Assembly (NCBI GenBank): GCA_037176725.1 | Contig: JAZBRS010000050.1 | Coordinates: 10,434,001 to 10,498,000 of the forward strand | Length of the DNA: 64,000 nt | From: Posidonia oceanica | Taxonomy: Eukaryota > Streptophyta > Magnoliopsida > Alismatales > Posidoniaceae | Direction: 5' to 3' | Shown: positions 1 to 12,608 of the stretch, one piece after another | How the letters are laid out: every line of letters starts with the position of its first letter | How positions within the stretch are numbered: position 1 is the first letter of the stretch | Notes under the pieces: generated by a model | Database searches by the model: none | What the model was told of the DNA's origin: nothing | The model's input: the letters and a program-made list of their open reading frames with translations, nothing else | Program-made: the position numbers and the translations under genes

Positions 1-1279
1 CTTCCAATAACCAATATTCGAGATGTCATTAAATCATAAAGCAGTCTTGTGGAAGCCCTATGCTGTCTACTATCATAAGGATTGCAAATTCCATGTTAAT
101 ATGCACATATAGAAAACTTTCAATCACCACCAGTACACAAGACGTCTTTAAATTATAAAGCAGTCTTGTAGAAGCCCTATGATGTCAGACTATCATAATG
201 AATACAAATTATTACTAGTTTAAAAAACAAAACAAAAATATTATTACAACTTACAGCCGCATCTGAAATCACTACAGTTAATTAATAAGCAACAAAAGAA
301 CTCAATAAAATTTTGAAGGTCTGAATCAACTATACTGTCACTTCTAAATTGTATTGCCAAGCTGCGCAATTACGTTCAATTCATATGGTGTCTATTTGAT
401 TTGTTGTGCTTTGCTTGCCTTTGTTCATTTTCCATCATGTATTTTTGTGTTTCTTACTTGGTCGAGTTTTGCATTTCTTTACAAACGAAGTTATCTATGT
501 TTGCACAAGACATGTTTTGTTCAAAAAACTTGAAAACCATGAGCAGAGTCTCTATATGCTTGTTTGCTATAGAAAATTGCACATAAATGTTTCCGTGTTC
601 AACTTATTCATATGTTTAACCAACATCAGCTGCAGCCTTATCATGAAAATAATTGAGTTATTTCATATAACATTGTAAGGTTTCTCAAATTTTCACCTAA
701 ACTATTGGATGGTAGGAAATATGCGGTAACCCTTTTCATTGTAAAAGAATTCCTCAAAATCTCAAATGCATCATTAAAGTAAATATCTCTTCATAATATA
801 GCTTATTTTTTTATAAACTGTCACAAAGTCCAGAATCGTTTCTCTTCAAAACATTGGTACATTAGCATAGTTTAACATTATTTTTTACTCCTGATCATGT
901 TAGGTCTATGTTTGTGATGGTCAAAGAGCGGTCAACTAAAGAAAAGGTGGGTTTTAAAATCCTGTAAAACGAGAAGATGTCTTTTGGAATTCTTCAAAAT
1001 GAGGAGAGTTGGACAGGAAGGGAGGAGAAGTGGTGAAGGTTGGAATGGAGTTCTACTTGAGGAAAGTGCTCTGTATCTGCCCGATTTGATTTCCATCAGA
1101 AGAATTTTCTCCAGTCCTGTCATTGGCTAGTATGCACTCGTTTCATTGAAGAAAATGCTGAAAACAAAGTTTTTTTTGTTCTGTTTATGTTTCTAAGTTT
1201 CTATCTGTAACTATATATGTTCTCTGGCTCTATACTAATTTAGGTATGCAAATTTTGATATGATCTTTCCTACAAACTT
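1..1279. other. Non-coding flank, no gene recognised
   Basis: AT-rich sequence with no convincing gene. It holds a short direct duplication near its left end (listed separately). One frame on the + strand stays open from about 916 and ends at a TAG at 1128-1130; it contains an ATG at 999 and reads as a basic stretch followed by an acidic, leucine-rich one. It could be a terminal exon, but I recognise no domain and a stop lies close upstream, so I do not call it a gene. Confidence 0.5.
22..211 (+). repeat. Two-copy direct duplication
   Basis: A stretch of about 69 bp at 22-90 recurs at 142-211 with scattered differences and a period of about 120 bp. Both copies share the core AAAGCAGTCTTGT followed by GAAGCCCTATG. 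Its origin is unknown. Confidence 0.7.
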
Positions 1280-3068
1280 ATGGGAAACATTGAGAATTAT
1301 ATAAAAATTATAAAAATCCAATGTCGGGTAAGTCACATGATCATTTATTCTGAATGTTGATGAGTGAAAGGTCAAATGTACAATGACATAAGTTGAAGAA
1401 TTATATTTATTACATTGTAATGTACATAATAATCTTATTAGAATAAAAATGTAAAAAACCAATATCATGTGAGTCACATGATTATTTATTGTAAACGTAA
1501 AATGTCAAAATCTAAAATAATTTAAGTAAAAAAAAACCAATTCCACGTGAGGCATGTGATTGTTTTGAACGTCGTTGGGCAAAAGGTCAAAATGTAAAAT
1601 GACATAAGTTGAGGAGTTATTTTATTACATTGAAATGTTTAAAGTAGTATTATTAGAAATGATGAAAGTTCATGGTAATAAAGTATAATTTACTCTATTT
1701 TTACTCTATACTTTTAAGTCACGACTATAAGAAGTAAAAAGAAAATATAAGCCATCAGCCTATCACCAACTTCATGTGGATAATTTTAGAATTTTTTTAC
1801 TCACTCTAACATTCTTTATCATTTTGTCTTATTAGAATCTTCTGCCATCTAATTTCTTATTTCCAATCTACATTCTTCGATTACTTTCATCTTGCTATTT
1901 CAAAATTTTCTTTAGAATTCTCTATTATGATGAACAAGTTTCTTTTCCTCTATGAATTCTAACAATATTGTCTCGCTATATATAACTAACCAAGTAAGTC
2001 ATCATTTTTTGAAACCACATCAAATTAAATTCACTATTACTTTGTACATATCTTTTACCAACTTATTAATATATAATAAACATCTAAAAAAAAGAAATAC
2101 ACGACATCGTTAGTTTTCCATTTAATGTGTTCTAATTATGCTAATTAATATTTAAACAATAACAAAACCTTAAGGACATTTTAAACCTTTGTCGTAGATA
2201 AATTCAGAAGTTAGTTGAATGGTGTCAGGATATGAAGGATTTAGTTAAATTATGATGAGTTATTTCTCTTTTGACATCAAAGTTAGGATAACATATAGAG
2301 ATTAAATTCAAATTAAATTCAACATCAAAACGTGCAATGCATGTGTTGGTTCACTAGTTTATTATGCTAATGGTGGATATCATTTTATTAACGTTTTGTA
2401 TCACAATTTTCCTTTACAAATCACTACAATTCTATAACCTACTCTAGCTTGTGATTAAGGTTATGCTTTTGGACAAAAAAAAACTTCTAGCAGAAATCAA
2501 CTTTCATAAAAAGTTTTATCCAGTCAGTTTTTCTATCAGTATTTTTTTTATGCTTACACAATTATTGAATTGAATCCCCATAAACAACCCAGAAAATGGA
2601 GTATCTTTGTCCAAATTACCTATGTGAACATGCAAAATTGTGCAGAGAATGGATGCATAGTGTGTCCTAATCTCATAAAGTTAGGTAAATTTCATTTAAT
2701 AGGTGCATTCTGTTGAAAATAATCAATAAGATATTTAATTTTGATGATAACAAATTACTTGAGTTATTATGTTTGAGTTTATTCTAAGATAGGAAATATA
2801 TCTGGGAAAGATCAACATATGATACTCATCAAGTGAAGCATTAGAAACAGAAAAAAATACCACATCAAAGCCTTCATGAAGACAAGAAGAAATGTCAAGA
2901 AGAACATTTTTATTGTTGTAATATGTTGTATGATTTTTCTTTATTATTGTACTATGTGAAATGTAATAGATTTCCTAAGGTGTATGGTGTCTTAAAAAAA
3001 ATCTTAGGAAATATCCACACCCAAGAATCAGAAGAAATCATATAAGAAAAGATAGAGTATAGAAGATA

Positions 3069-3456
3069 GGTCAAAATCGACAAACCGTTTTTCTACCGGG
3101 ATACCGATTTAGAGCTGATTAGAAAATCATTTACTTGTGATCGTTACACTAAGAAAAATAAGTTAGGTTAAAATCGGCAAAACTATTTTCTACTGGTATA
3201 CCAATTTAGAGTTGATTAGAAAATCATTTACTTGTGACCGTTACACTGAGAAAAAGGAGTTAGGTCAAAATCGGCAAAATCTTTTCTACCGGCATACTGA
3301 TTTAGAGTTAATCAGAAAATCATTTACTTTTGGCCGTTACACTGAGAAAAAGGGGATTAGATTAAAATCGGTAAAACCATTTTGTATCGGTATACCGATT
3401 TAGGATTCATCGGAAGATCATTTGTTTTTGACCATTATAGGGTTTCGGCACAACCG
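3069..3456 (+). repeat. 97-bp tandem repeat inside solo LTR
   Basis: Four units with starts near 3069, 3166, 3263 and 3360, each opening with a TCAAAATCGGCAAA-like motif and carrying ATTAGAAAATCATTTACTT. The spacing is exactly 97 bp each time. Such arrays are common in the U3 part of long plant LTRs and often change copy number. Confidence 0.85.
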
Positions 3457-3590
3457 TAATTCATCAGTCCACCGATACTGTTGATCGTTAAGATTTTCGG
3501 TCGACCGGTCATTTTCGGCATATCGTTTCAGTTGTCTTGGTCTATCCATTGGGCTAGCCGTTAGACACATTTTGTGACTTTGTTAAAACC

Positions 3591-3598
3591 TATAAATA
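3591..3598 (+). promoter_or_regulatory. Putative LTR TATA box
   Basis: The sequence TATAAATA follows AAAACC and lies 880 bp into the 1415-bp solo LTR, a sensible place for the U3/R border. The assignment rests only on motif and position. Confidence 0.5.
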
Positions 3599-4478
3599 GG
3601 ACTCCAAAGACCTCACTAAGGAGCACCAATACAAGCGATATCATATACTCCATATCTCAAGCTTCAAAATCCAATTACAAGTGAGATTTCTCCCTAGTAA
3701 GCTAACAAGTGCATCAACTAGAGTGTTCAAGTACTAAGTGTATTGTGAGAGATCAAAAGAGCTACTTATTATAGAGCAAATTGTAACAAGGGTGGTATTC
3801 TTCTCCAGCTGAGAGAAGGGCTCTGCGGTGTTTGCAGAGGAGGTTGTAATCTTCATCAAGTAAGTGTAGTTTACTGTGATTTAAGATTAAGGGAACTTCA
3901 GAGAGAATCTGGGAGTGGACTAGGCTGGATGGCTGAACCACTATACATAACTAAGTTATACATTGCCTCTCTTCCCATTCTTTGTATGTTTTAGATTAAA
4001 ATTCAATACCATAGATTGTGCAAGTATATTTGTTTAATTAATTTTAAGCTAAATTCATCAAAGAATTCTGTAAACTTTTAATTACTCTTTTCACCCCTCC
4101 TCTAGAGTATCACTAGATTCTAACACATTCAAGTTACAAATATTTTTATAATCACATACCAATTAAGTTGTTGCTGCAATGCATGTGAATGGAACAATTG
4201 TTGTAAAGAATAAAAAAAAAGTAGGGATCCTAAAATCATAGACGTAAAAACTGAAGGGTGAAGAGTCCTTCTTCCCTAGGAAAACATTCATTATTGAGAG
4301 CATACATGATAAACCTCACTTGATGCGGCATAACTTTCCTCCAATTCGAGATGACTTATCTTTACGTTTTTTTTTTCTTTAGTTGCAATTGCATCCTCGA
4401 GTTGAATAACCCACATCAACCCAAGTATGAAAGAATAAAGGCTCTCTAAACTATCCTTTCTTCCAAGTTAATGACATC

Positions 4479-4739
4479 ATGTGGGCTCTCGTTTGGGTGT
4501 TCGGACATTTGGGTAGACACACAAGGTCCATACAGAAACCGATTTGGATTTGCAAACAGCAAAACGATACGTTTGTGCTTGTGGAGAAATCTCACTATAA
4601 GCATTCCAAAATTGAAGTATGCAATGAGCACTGGACTAGAGGGTTGAAGTATGAAATGAACAATGCAAGGTACATGTACTTCCATACCGTTTGTCATGAT
4701 TTTAATTCATTAGAAACTGAGGCACAATTTGACATCTAG
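4479..4739 (+). other. 86-codon frame kept open in both inverted arms
   Basis: An ATG-started frame of 86 codons that is also open in the inverted copy (37376-37636, - strand), with about five out of six residues the same by eye. The shared core reads KPIWICKQQNDTFVLVEKSH and is rich in polar and aromatic residues. I recognise no family, signal peptide or membrane segment. It may be a fragment of a transposon or host gene carried by the duplication. Retention of the frame in two diverged copies is mildly suggestive, but the frame is short. Confidence 0.25.
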
Positions 4740-5640
4740 GAGTATGATTGTCCCGTCCATTCAAGGCCAATGTTGTCGCCTTTCTTAGGATGATTTGACT
4801 TCATATTTGTTGACGCCTTGTGTTAATTGGGGGAAGGGCACCTTTACTCACTAGACAAGCTTCTCCTCTTGTTCCATTTGAGCCACTTCGGAAGAAAATT
4901 TTTGTTGTCGTCATGCACAATAATACGATTAATTATAATAAAAAAACAAATAATAGGTGAAACAAAATCTATGCAGAAATAAATATTTCCTAAGAATATG
5001 AAGAGATCTTACTTGTGTATAACAAAAAATTCTCTTGAGAAAACTATCTTCGTGTTCCGCTGGGGTGCTATTAAACATTGACACTTAAAGTGTTATTTGA
5101 CCCCTATTATGCAGTGAGTTCTAGCCAAACTGCTCCTAGATACCAGCGAGGAAGAATCGTAATGTGTGCACTCACAACAGACTAAAAGGAACCACCGTTG
5201 AAACGCCTTCCTTCTACTCCTTATAGAGAAACAACAGAGCCAAACTTTGATCCTCTCGAAGTACATGATTAGAAGCCGTACAATCTCCTCTGTTTTGTCT
5301 TCCGAGAAGATGAAGATCTACGTAGTTACCTACAAGAATATTCAAGTATAAAGTTCTCTATATCTCTCGCTCTGATATGATAACTCGTATATATCGAGAT
5401 GAGATTATTCCTTCTTATATAATTAGGCAAGATAATGTAATTATCACTCATTTTAAATTCAACGAGAATAAAATTCGTGATTAGTATCTTGTAAAAGGAG
5501 CAATTATCGTGTTCAAAACCTTTCAAATTTGAAAGCAGAAAACAGAATTACGCCGCAATAGACGTCTACTCGAACACTAGCTCGAAAAAACGAACCAACG
5601 AACGTGCAGCCTGGACATCTGAAAAGTTCCTGGATGTCTC

Positions 5641-7106
5641 AGGGGGCTCCCCCGTCTCGGGTTCGTACTCTAAGAACCCTTAATCTGTCCACACAAGGAC
5701 CACACGCTTAGGGTCTACCGTCTCGACGCCCTCGGGACTGTTGTATCTGACCTACTCAGAGAACTTTTTCACCTCCTGGTCCTGCCAGTACAACTCCTTG
5801 AGACCTCATGCCTACTCATCTAGCTCTTTACTCTTCAGGGGTATCACTCGTCCCTGGTTCGTTGGCCAAACTGTTTAGTCCTCTCAGTCCTGACCTCATC
5901 CTTGGTCTTTTGGTCCGCGACCCTCACCCTTGGTCTTTTGGTCTGTAGACCCTCACCTAAGGTCTTTTGGTTTTCTAAAACTACGGAATCTCAACCTCAG
6001 AATCGCACCTGGCCCTCTAGAGTTATCAACCGTTCCTGGTTTGGCAGTACAATCCTGGCCTCTTGGTTCCTCGAAAACCATGGAAAAACTATAGGGATCT
6101 CATCCTAAGCAAATAGCTCACAACCATCCAAGGGTATCAATCATACCTGGTCTGTCGGCCAAATGCTTCAACCTCTTGGTCCCACAAAACCACGGAAAAT
6201 TTTTTTCTCAAAATCTTTGCAAAACTTATGCAACTTATTTTCCAAATCTTTTTTTTTGAAAACCATTTCAGAATCATCTCGAAAACACTGCAAAACATCA
6301 AGCAAAACTCTATATAAAACACCACACTAAATGTACGACACAAAACTACCAAAACATCAACTGCAATACACTGAACTGTAAGGACGCGCGGCCTAACCGT
6401 GCCCCCAACCCTGGCTGGGAATACATGCAGGTGGCCTATGCCACCTGCACGCACCTCGGGTGCCAAACAAGGTAGTCTAAAGATTGCCACCTGCAACAGA
6501 TCCTAAAACACATTGCACAAATCCAAAAATTGTGTACCATATATTAAAAAGAACATAATTATGTTATCTACCACATGCAACAAAAATCGCAAGAATCCGA
6601 TATCCACAACTTGAGATATTGGCGGCTAAAGGCAACATGCTCACACCATGAACCATGTCGCCACCAACTTAACAAACACCACTAAAAACCTCAATCTAAG
6701 CATGATAAATTATCAATAAATACTGTGAATCCTACACAAGCAATAATCAATAAGCTACAACAATAATATTATTCAATTCACATCATAAAAGCCTAAAATC
6801 CATACCATACAAGTATGTACGATTCATGCTATCAAAATAGTCCAACCTCGACCCAAAAACTACTATTGAAAATACCCAGTTTGGCACCCAAAACGATACA
6901 GTAAGAATCCATGTCATACACTATTTTAAAGATCTCGAAATTATCTTTCTAACTTCTACTAAAACACTAAAATCCGACATCAAAATCTTGAGTTATAATT
7001 AAATAAAGGCTGCATGGTCAAGCTGCAACGACAACAGCAAGAAACCCAAATGCTGCTACTGATTTCCTGTAATTTAGAGCTCGATTCCACACAATAAAAA
7101 TCCATG
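5641..7106 (-). mobile_element. Older LTR-like sequence, part 1 (split by the Ogre element)
   Basis: Read on the - strand this segment continues from 34140-33282 across the Ogre insertion. It has the look of a plant Ty3-type LTR. Phrases around 5640-6200, such as a GGACCAAGAGG...TTGAAGCATTTGG...GATTGATACCC series, resemble parts of the solo LTRs at 45149-47327 and 48983-51092, but in the opposite orientation and strongly diverged. A motif of about 32 bp built on TTGGTCTTTTGGT is repeated three times near 5908-5985. The outer ends were not found, so element limits are uncertain. Confidence 0.4.
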
Positions 7107-7111
7107 CCATA
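7107..7111. repeat. Target site duplication CCATA (left)
   Basis: CCATA directly precedes the left LTR; the same five bases follow the right LTR at 33277-33281. A 5-bp duplication is what Ty3/Gypsy integrases normally make. Confidence 0.93.
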
Positions 7112-10100
7112 TGTAGCGATCCCGGCGTTCGGATCGTCCATGCACGATGCCAAAGCTCGCGTGCACCGATCGGAATCAGGCTCACTATAAGCGGCTATGC
7201 CCGAGAAGGAAGACTTAACTCGAAAACATTTAAAAGAAGGAAAAAAGGAAAAAAAAGAAGAAGATAAGACAAAATCAGAGTCGCCACCAAGTCTATTAAA
7301 TCGGAAGACGAGGAAAACCGGGGAGATGCGTGAATAATCACGCAAAACCAAGCAAAAGATGCAAAGCAAAGCAATGCAAAAGAAATAAGATGCAAATGAA
7401 TGCAAATGAAGTGACTCGTGCCTAGGACAAGGGCAATATGGTCATTGCGGGCCAAAAGAGGGTAAGGACTCCTGTTACGCGCGGGGAAGGTGTTAGGCAC
7501 CCCCGACACGCCCGAGAATCGGTCTTTCTAGGCTTTCGCTCGCATATGCAGGGAAATGCAGACTTTAGATGCCTAAGTGCCAATGAATGCCTGTCTAAAT
7601 GCTCAAAGGTGTGCTCTAAGTGATGAAAGACAATGCAAGAAAGTAAACGTGTAATCTAAGCGCTCAGCAACGCTGTCTGTGTTCCGAACCGGGCGGAACC
7701 TGGCTCGTGAGAACTCCGGACAGTAAGCATCACCGCCCTACATGCAAATGCAGGCGAAAAAAGCGAAACAGCGAGAAAACCATGCAATGCAATCAACATG
7801 CAAGGGAAAACGGCGTAAAACAGTGCGAGGAACGAAACAAGTATGCAAGAAGATGCGAAAACAATGTTGACATGCAAAACGGCGCAAGGAACGGGACAAG
7901 AACGCAAAACCGTGCAGGAAAACGAAAGAATGGCGCAAAACCGGGCAAGGAAAACGAGGGCTCGCAAACGGCACAAAACAAAGAAACAACGCGCAAAACG
8001 GAGCGAGAAAACATGAAGGCACGCAAAACGGAGCGGAAAACATGAAGGCACGCAAAACGGAGCGGAAAAACTAAAGGGGCACGCAAAACGGTGCAAAACA
8101 AAGAAGCGGCGCGCAAAACGGAGCGAGAAAACATGAAGGCACGCAAAACGGAGCGGAAAACATGAAGGCACGCAAAACGGTGTAAAACAAAGAAGCGGCG
8201 TGCAAAACGGAGCGAGAAAACATGAAGGCACGCAAAACGGAGCGGAAAAACTAAAGGGCACGCAAAACGGTGCAAAACAAAGAAGCGGCGCGCAAAACGG
8301 AGCAAGAAAACATGAAGGCACGCAAAACGGAGGGGAAAAACTAAAGGACACGTAAAACGGTGCAAAATAAAGAAGCGGCGCGCAAAACGGAGCGAGGGAA
8401 ACTAAAGGGCACGTAAAACGGTGCAAAACAAAGAAGCGGCGCGCAAAACGGAGCGAGGGAACTCGAAAACACGCAAAGCGAGGCGAGAAAACCAAAGGGC
8501 ACGCAAAACGGTGCAAATGGCATGCAAATGAATGCAGCGCAGGGGTTCAGGAGGATATACCTGGAGATCCGGGAGTCTGATCAGAGATCTGCTTGGTCCA
8601 TGCTGAAGAGCGCTTCGCTGCAGTCGCCTGGGCAGCTTACTTGAGGAAATCCAACGGTCGGATTGAAAGATATCGCAGCTTCGGAGCAGAAGGGCCAGAA
8701 CAGGGGAGAAGAACAGACCTAAGTGTTCAGGAGGTCCTAGGGGTGTGCTGAAGGTCCTCCCAAGTGTAGGGGAGTTGAAAGTGCTTAGTGTATGCAAAGG
8801 GGAGCTAAAATGCCAGACTTGATGAATGCAGGATGCATGCAAAGCAAGAAAAGATAAAGAAAAGCAATTTGGAAAGAACAGGGATTCAAAAACGTTTTCG
8901 AAGAAAGAAAGGGGCTAAAATGCAAATTTTCCAGAAAACGGGGCTCCGGGGAGTCCGAGAATGCAAGTGGAGGGTCTACATGCAATTTTTGCAAGCATAG
9001 GAGTTAAAATGCAACTTAGGGGCAAAATAGTCTTTTTACATGGTTTTTGAAAGATGCAAGGCCCTATGTGTAATCTTCAAATCATGCAGGGGTCAAAAAT
9101 GCAATTTCATATGGAAAACATGCTCTGAAAAATAGATTACGGGACTGCAGTGTGATTTTTAAAAAGATCAGGGTCGAAAATGCAATTTAATAAGCTAAAA
9201 ATGCATGCAAGAGTTACTGTCCATTTAAAATGGACCTATATGCAAAAATGAAAAAACAGAGGGGCAAAAGTGCAATGCATCAACCAGAAATTAAAATCAA
9301 AACCTAAGTTACTACAGTGTGTTGGACCTAAATGCAAAAACAGGAACATGCAGGGACCTAGAATGCAATGCAGTATGGTAAAATTAATGCAAATGAATGA
9401 ACTGATTTAAATCAGGACCTGAGTGCAATAATGTAAAGCAGAAGGGTTAGAGCATAATATTTCTTAACTGAAACGCACAGTAACTGGATCTAAATGCAAA
9501 TACTGAGAAATAGGGATAAAATGTGCAATTTAGCATAGTTCTAAATTAAAAACAAAGCAGACTAAATGAAACAAGGACTGAAACGCAAAAGTGAAAAAAC
9601 TGAAGTCGGATATGCAATATTCACACAAAACCATATAACTGTAAAAATAATCAAACAGTAGCTCGCCGGCGATGAGAGGTACTGTAGCAGTGAGCTACCG
9701 GACCTCATCACCGCTGGCACAGGGGGCTTGAGGAGGCGCGGGAGGGCGGAGCCTGGCGCTGGCGTCCGCGCGGAGCTCCGGGGGCTATCGGGGCGGTGTT
9801 CTGCTGGCTAGAACGCTCGGAAGGCAAGCGGCCGGCGCCGGAGACGAAGGCCTGACCGGCAAGTCGGGGACGGAGCAGGAGGCCCGGAAAGCTGCTTCTG
9901 GGCGGCGGGAAAGCACCAGGGGGAGAAGAGGAAGCTAGGGGAAGAAAGGTTTACCTTTTTTCGCGTCTGAGTCGCCCTCCCGACGTCGGTGGCTTCAGAA
10001 GTCGCCTGTGGAGTCCGTCCGGTCGCTGCGGGTGCTAGCGGCTGCTCGCGAGGGCTGGAGTCGATTCCGGATGATCCTCCAGAGCTTCCCAGACGTCCGG

Positions 10101-12595
10101 ACGCGAGCTTCGAAGCTCAGCAGAAGATCCGGCCGATTTGGGTGCACTGCTGGTCGTCCGAGGTGGGGGGAGGCGCATGTTGCCCTCTGGATCGAGCGGG
10201 GACTTTCGGTGGGTAGCTGGGACTTCAGTGATGGGTTTTGGATGGTTGGAAGGGCTTTCTGGAACGGTTGGAAGGAGTTTGGAGGTGGAGTCGATTTCGG
10301 ACCGAAATGGAGCAAGGTGTTTGAAGTGGGGCGTTTCGTCTGTGAGGGGAACTGGAGGTGAAGCAAAGCGGGGTTGGAGAGGTAGTATCTCAGTGAGTAA
10401 CGGGGCAGAGTTTGGGGAGGTAAGGTGGTCTGTGGAGTTGGGAATTCTCGGATGGGTTTGCGTTGGGTTCGGTGTGAGTTTCAGAGGGATTTCTGGGTGA
10501 AATGTGGGTTGCTTCGCTGTGGAAGGAGGGGAAGGAGTTGCTGGGAACTCGGGCGAGATTGGGGAATGGATTTCGAGTGGTTCCGGAGGTGTTTCAGCCT
10601 CTGGTTCGCCGTGGAAAGAAGAGGCGGAGGTCCGGTGTTTTCTGGTGGATTTCAGAGGAAGAATGGGTCACTCTCTCGCTGGGAATTCGCTGGAATGGTT
10701 CGTCCCTCTTCCGGGATGCTCTCCTTCTTTTCTCCTCTCCTTTTCCCTCCTCAAATCACTCTGAATTCCCCCTCACTTCTGCCATTGATCTGACGACTCC
10801 TCTTCTTGCTTTTGCAGGTCTGCCGGCATTGAATGCCGCGGCGTGGCGATGGCAGGAAGCACGGACGGAGTGCGGCGCGTGCCTGGCTCGAGCAGGAGGT
10901 GGCAGACCGGCAGGATGGCAGGCCAGCTGCTACTGTAGCTGGTGGCAGGCGGGAGAGGGAAGGAGGACGACGACTGTAGCTGTGGGCTGCGGGTTTAAAA
11001 AAGAAAAGAAAGGGTAATGGGCTGGTGAGCCCAGTAAAGAAGAAAAGAAAGGATAAAAGAAGGAAGAAAGAAAGATGGAAAGAAGTAGGGAAATAAAATA
11101 GGAAAACATAGGATAAAAATAAATAAAAATATTAGATGACTTGGGTTGTAGGTTAGGCATTTAATTAGATTTTTTAATGACCGTTTTCAGGTTAATTAAT
11201 GTGTTTTAGGCTTGATTAGGGTTTTAGGGTTTTCTTTTGTTGTTAATTCATTTTCCACTTGATTAAGTGTTGGTTAAATTCTTTTAAATTGTTTTTAAAA
11301 TTGTGTTTTCTTGTTAAGTATTTTAGGATGTTAATTAGGATCTTTAGGATTTATTTTTATATTATTTTGAGTGGGTTTTGGGCTTTTTAGTTCTAGTCTT
11401 TCATATTTTCTTTCTTTAAGTCGTTTGACCTATGTTTTTGATTTTTATTTGTTAATTCTTCTTGATGTTTTTTAGTTGGATTTTTCTGGTTTGATTAAGT
11501 GTTTTAAGTCTTTTAACTGTATTTTCTTTTTCCTTTTTTAATTAGGTTCTTATGCTGTTTTTTCTTATGTTTATTAGGTCGAGCCTTTTGTCTTCTTTAA
11601 TTACTTGTTTTAGCATTTGATTTTTAATTCTTTCCCTTGGGGTTTGTTTTTTAATTCTTTCAGTGGGGTTTTTATCTTGGGTAGGTTCTGATTTTATTTC
11701 AGTTTTTTACTTGATTTTACAGTATTTTCCTTTAGTTTGTTTTGCATTTTTTAGTTTGCATGCTTGATTTTCTTTTTAGCTTGATTTAGTTAATTTTGAG
11801 TTTTTAATCATTTGTTTAATGTTTTTTAGTTGCTTTTCTTGGAGTTCTGATTTGTTCCTTTTATGTTTTGGGGTTTTACAGGTTTTTAAGGATTTTTATG
11901 GATTTTTGCAAAAGAGAGAAGGAGGAAAAGGGAAAGAAGAAGAAAAGGGGAAAAAAGGGGAATAAAAGGGGAAAGAGATAGGTTTGGGGAAAAGATTTTT
12001 TAAAATTCGGGAAAAAATGCTAAAAATAAAATAAAAATAGGAATAAGATAGAGAAGGGATAGGAGTACAAAGGGGGCCCACAGCCAAGCCGGAAAAAGGG
12101 CAAGAAGGGGATGAAAAGAGAGACGATAATCAGGAGAGAGAGAGGAGAGAGAAAACGATAATCCCGGAGAGAGAAAACGATAATCCAGGCAAAAGGGGGT
12201 CTTAGGAGTCTCGGAAAGGGGTGAAATTTGGCGGGTGTGGGGTCTAGGATTTCTAGTTCTGGTCCCGGAGTTTTGGTGTGGTTTTGAGGAAGTTTTGGAG
12301 GGGTTTTGAGGTGTAGAAAAAGGGTAGTTTTGCCTAAGTTTCCTAGGATTTTTGGGAGGGGTCTGGTTTGAGATTTTGCAGGCTTTTTGGTGGATTTGCT
12401 AAGTCATCAGGGGTGAGTTTTCCTATGGATTTTGGTTGGTTTTCAGGTTCGGGAAAGGGGGGTAAGCCTAGGTTGAGTTTGGGCTTGTTTTGAAGGGAAA
12501 GAAGGAGAGGAAGGTGGAGGTTCGGGTCTAGATTCGGGTCCAGCAGCCACCGGAAGGCTCCAAACGATCCAGTCTGTCAAAATGGGGTGTCAACA
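7112..12595 (-). repeat. 3' LTR of Ogre-like element
   Basis: 5484 bp. It aligns end to end with 27617-33276. It is 176 bp shorter, close to two units of the internal 90-bp repeat. Substitutions between the two LTRs are mostly transitions. From the left it contains a purine-rich stretch, the 90-bp repeat array, a region rich in AAATGCAA-like words (about 8520-9650), a GC-rich block (about 9660-10980), a T-rich block (about 11150-11880) and a purine-rich block up to the end. No protein domain is visible. Confidence 0.95.
7950..8500 (-). repeat. 90-bp higher-order tandem repeat in 3' LTR
   Basis: Units of 90 bp are made of three related 30-bp subunits, each ending in GCRCGCAAAA: one with CGGTGCAAAACAAAGAAGCG, one with CGGAGCGAGAAAACATGAAG and one with CGGAGCGGAAAAACTAAAGG. 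Because the unit length is a multiple of three and contains few stops, several frames on both strands stay open and give long repetitive pseudo-proteins. These should not be read as genes. Some units lack a subunit. Confidence 0.85.
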
Positions 12596-12608
12596 GATGC
12601 CCCTCCCT
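12596..12608 (-). promoter_or_regulatory. Polypurine tract next to 3' LTR
   Basis: On the - strand the sequence AGGGAGGGGCATC runs directly into the LTR start TGTTGACACC. This is the expected place for the primer of plus-strand DNA synthesis. Confidence 0.75.

Larger units (their letters stand above)
2711..4125 (+). mobile_element. Solo LTR, Copia type (SIRE/Maximus-like)
   Basis: A 1415-bp LTR starting TGTTGAAAATAATC and ending GATTCTAACA. It is flanked by the 5-bp target duplication CATTC at 2706-2710 and 4126-4130. The matching place in the inverted arm (near 37970-37985) lacks the insert and reads straight through, which fixes both borders. The end with a CCCCTCTAG-like stretch just before the terminal inverted bases is typical of SIRE-like Copia LTRs in my recollection; the lineage call is an inference. 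There is no internal region, so this is what remains after LTR-LTR recombination. It contains a 97-bp tandem repeat and a TATA box. Confidence 0.88.
1280..5640 (+). repeat. Left arm of large inverted repeat
   Basis: Read on the + strand this region matches the reverse complement of 36470-39395 along its whole length, once the solo LTR at 2711-4125 is taken out. Matching landmarks are the 1290-1480 block (against 39160-39395), the 2400-2700 block (against 38005-38330), the 86-codon frame at 4479-4739 (against 37376-37636) and the 5326-5526 block (against 36568-36768). The arms are about 2.9 kb each and visibly diverged, so the duplication is old. Similarity fades outside 1280 and inside 5640. 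I could not find terminal motifs or a target duplication that would make this one transposon. Confidence 0.8.

Noticed and set aside
401..678. Two overlapping frames of 61 and 90 codons near the left edge
   Set aside because: AT-rich, hydrophobic by composition, overlapping in two frames, and no conserved motif.
5902..6496. Frames on both strands in the old LTR-like segment
   Set aside because: Short, overlapping, driven by a TTGGTCTTTTGGT repeat; no domain.
7656..8516. Long - strand frames rich in Phe, Cys, Arg and Pro (also 28161-29206), and matching + strand frames
   Set aside because: They are produced by the 90-bp tandem repeat, whose length is a multiple of three; several frames are open at once and no domain or start context supports translation.
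10008..11017. Overlapping + strand frames of 85-170 codons in the GC-rich LTR block (repeated at 30671-31699)
   Set aside because: Present in both LTRs in three frames, antisense to the element, with no recognisable domain. Low stop density is explained by GC content. A splice-acceptor-like TTGCTTTTGCAG at about 10806-10818 was noted but has no partner.
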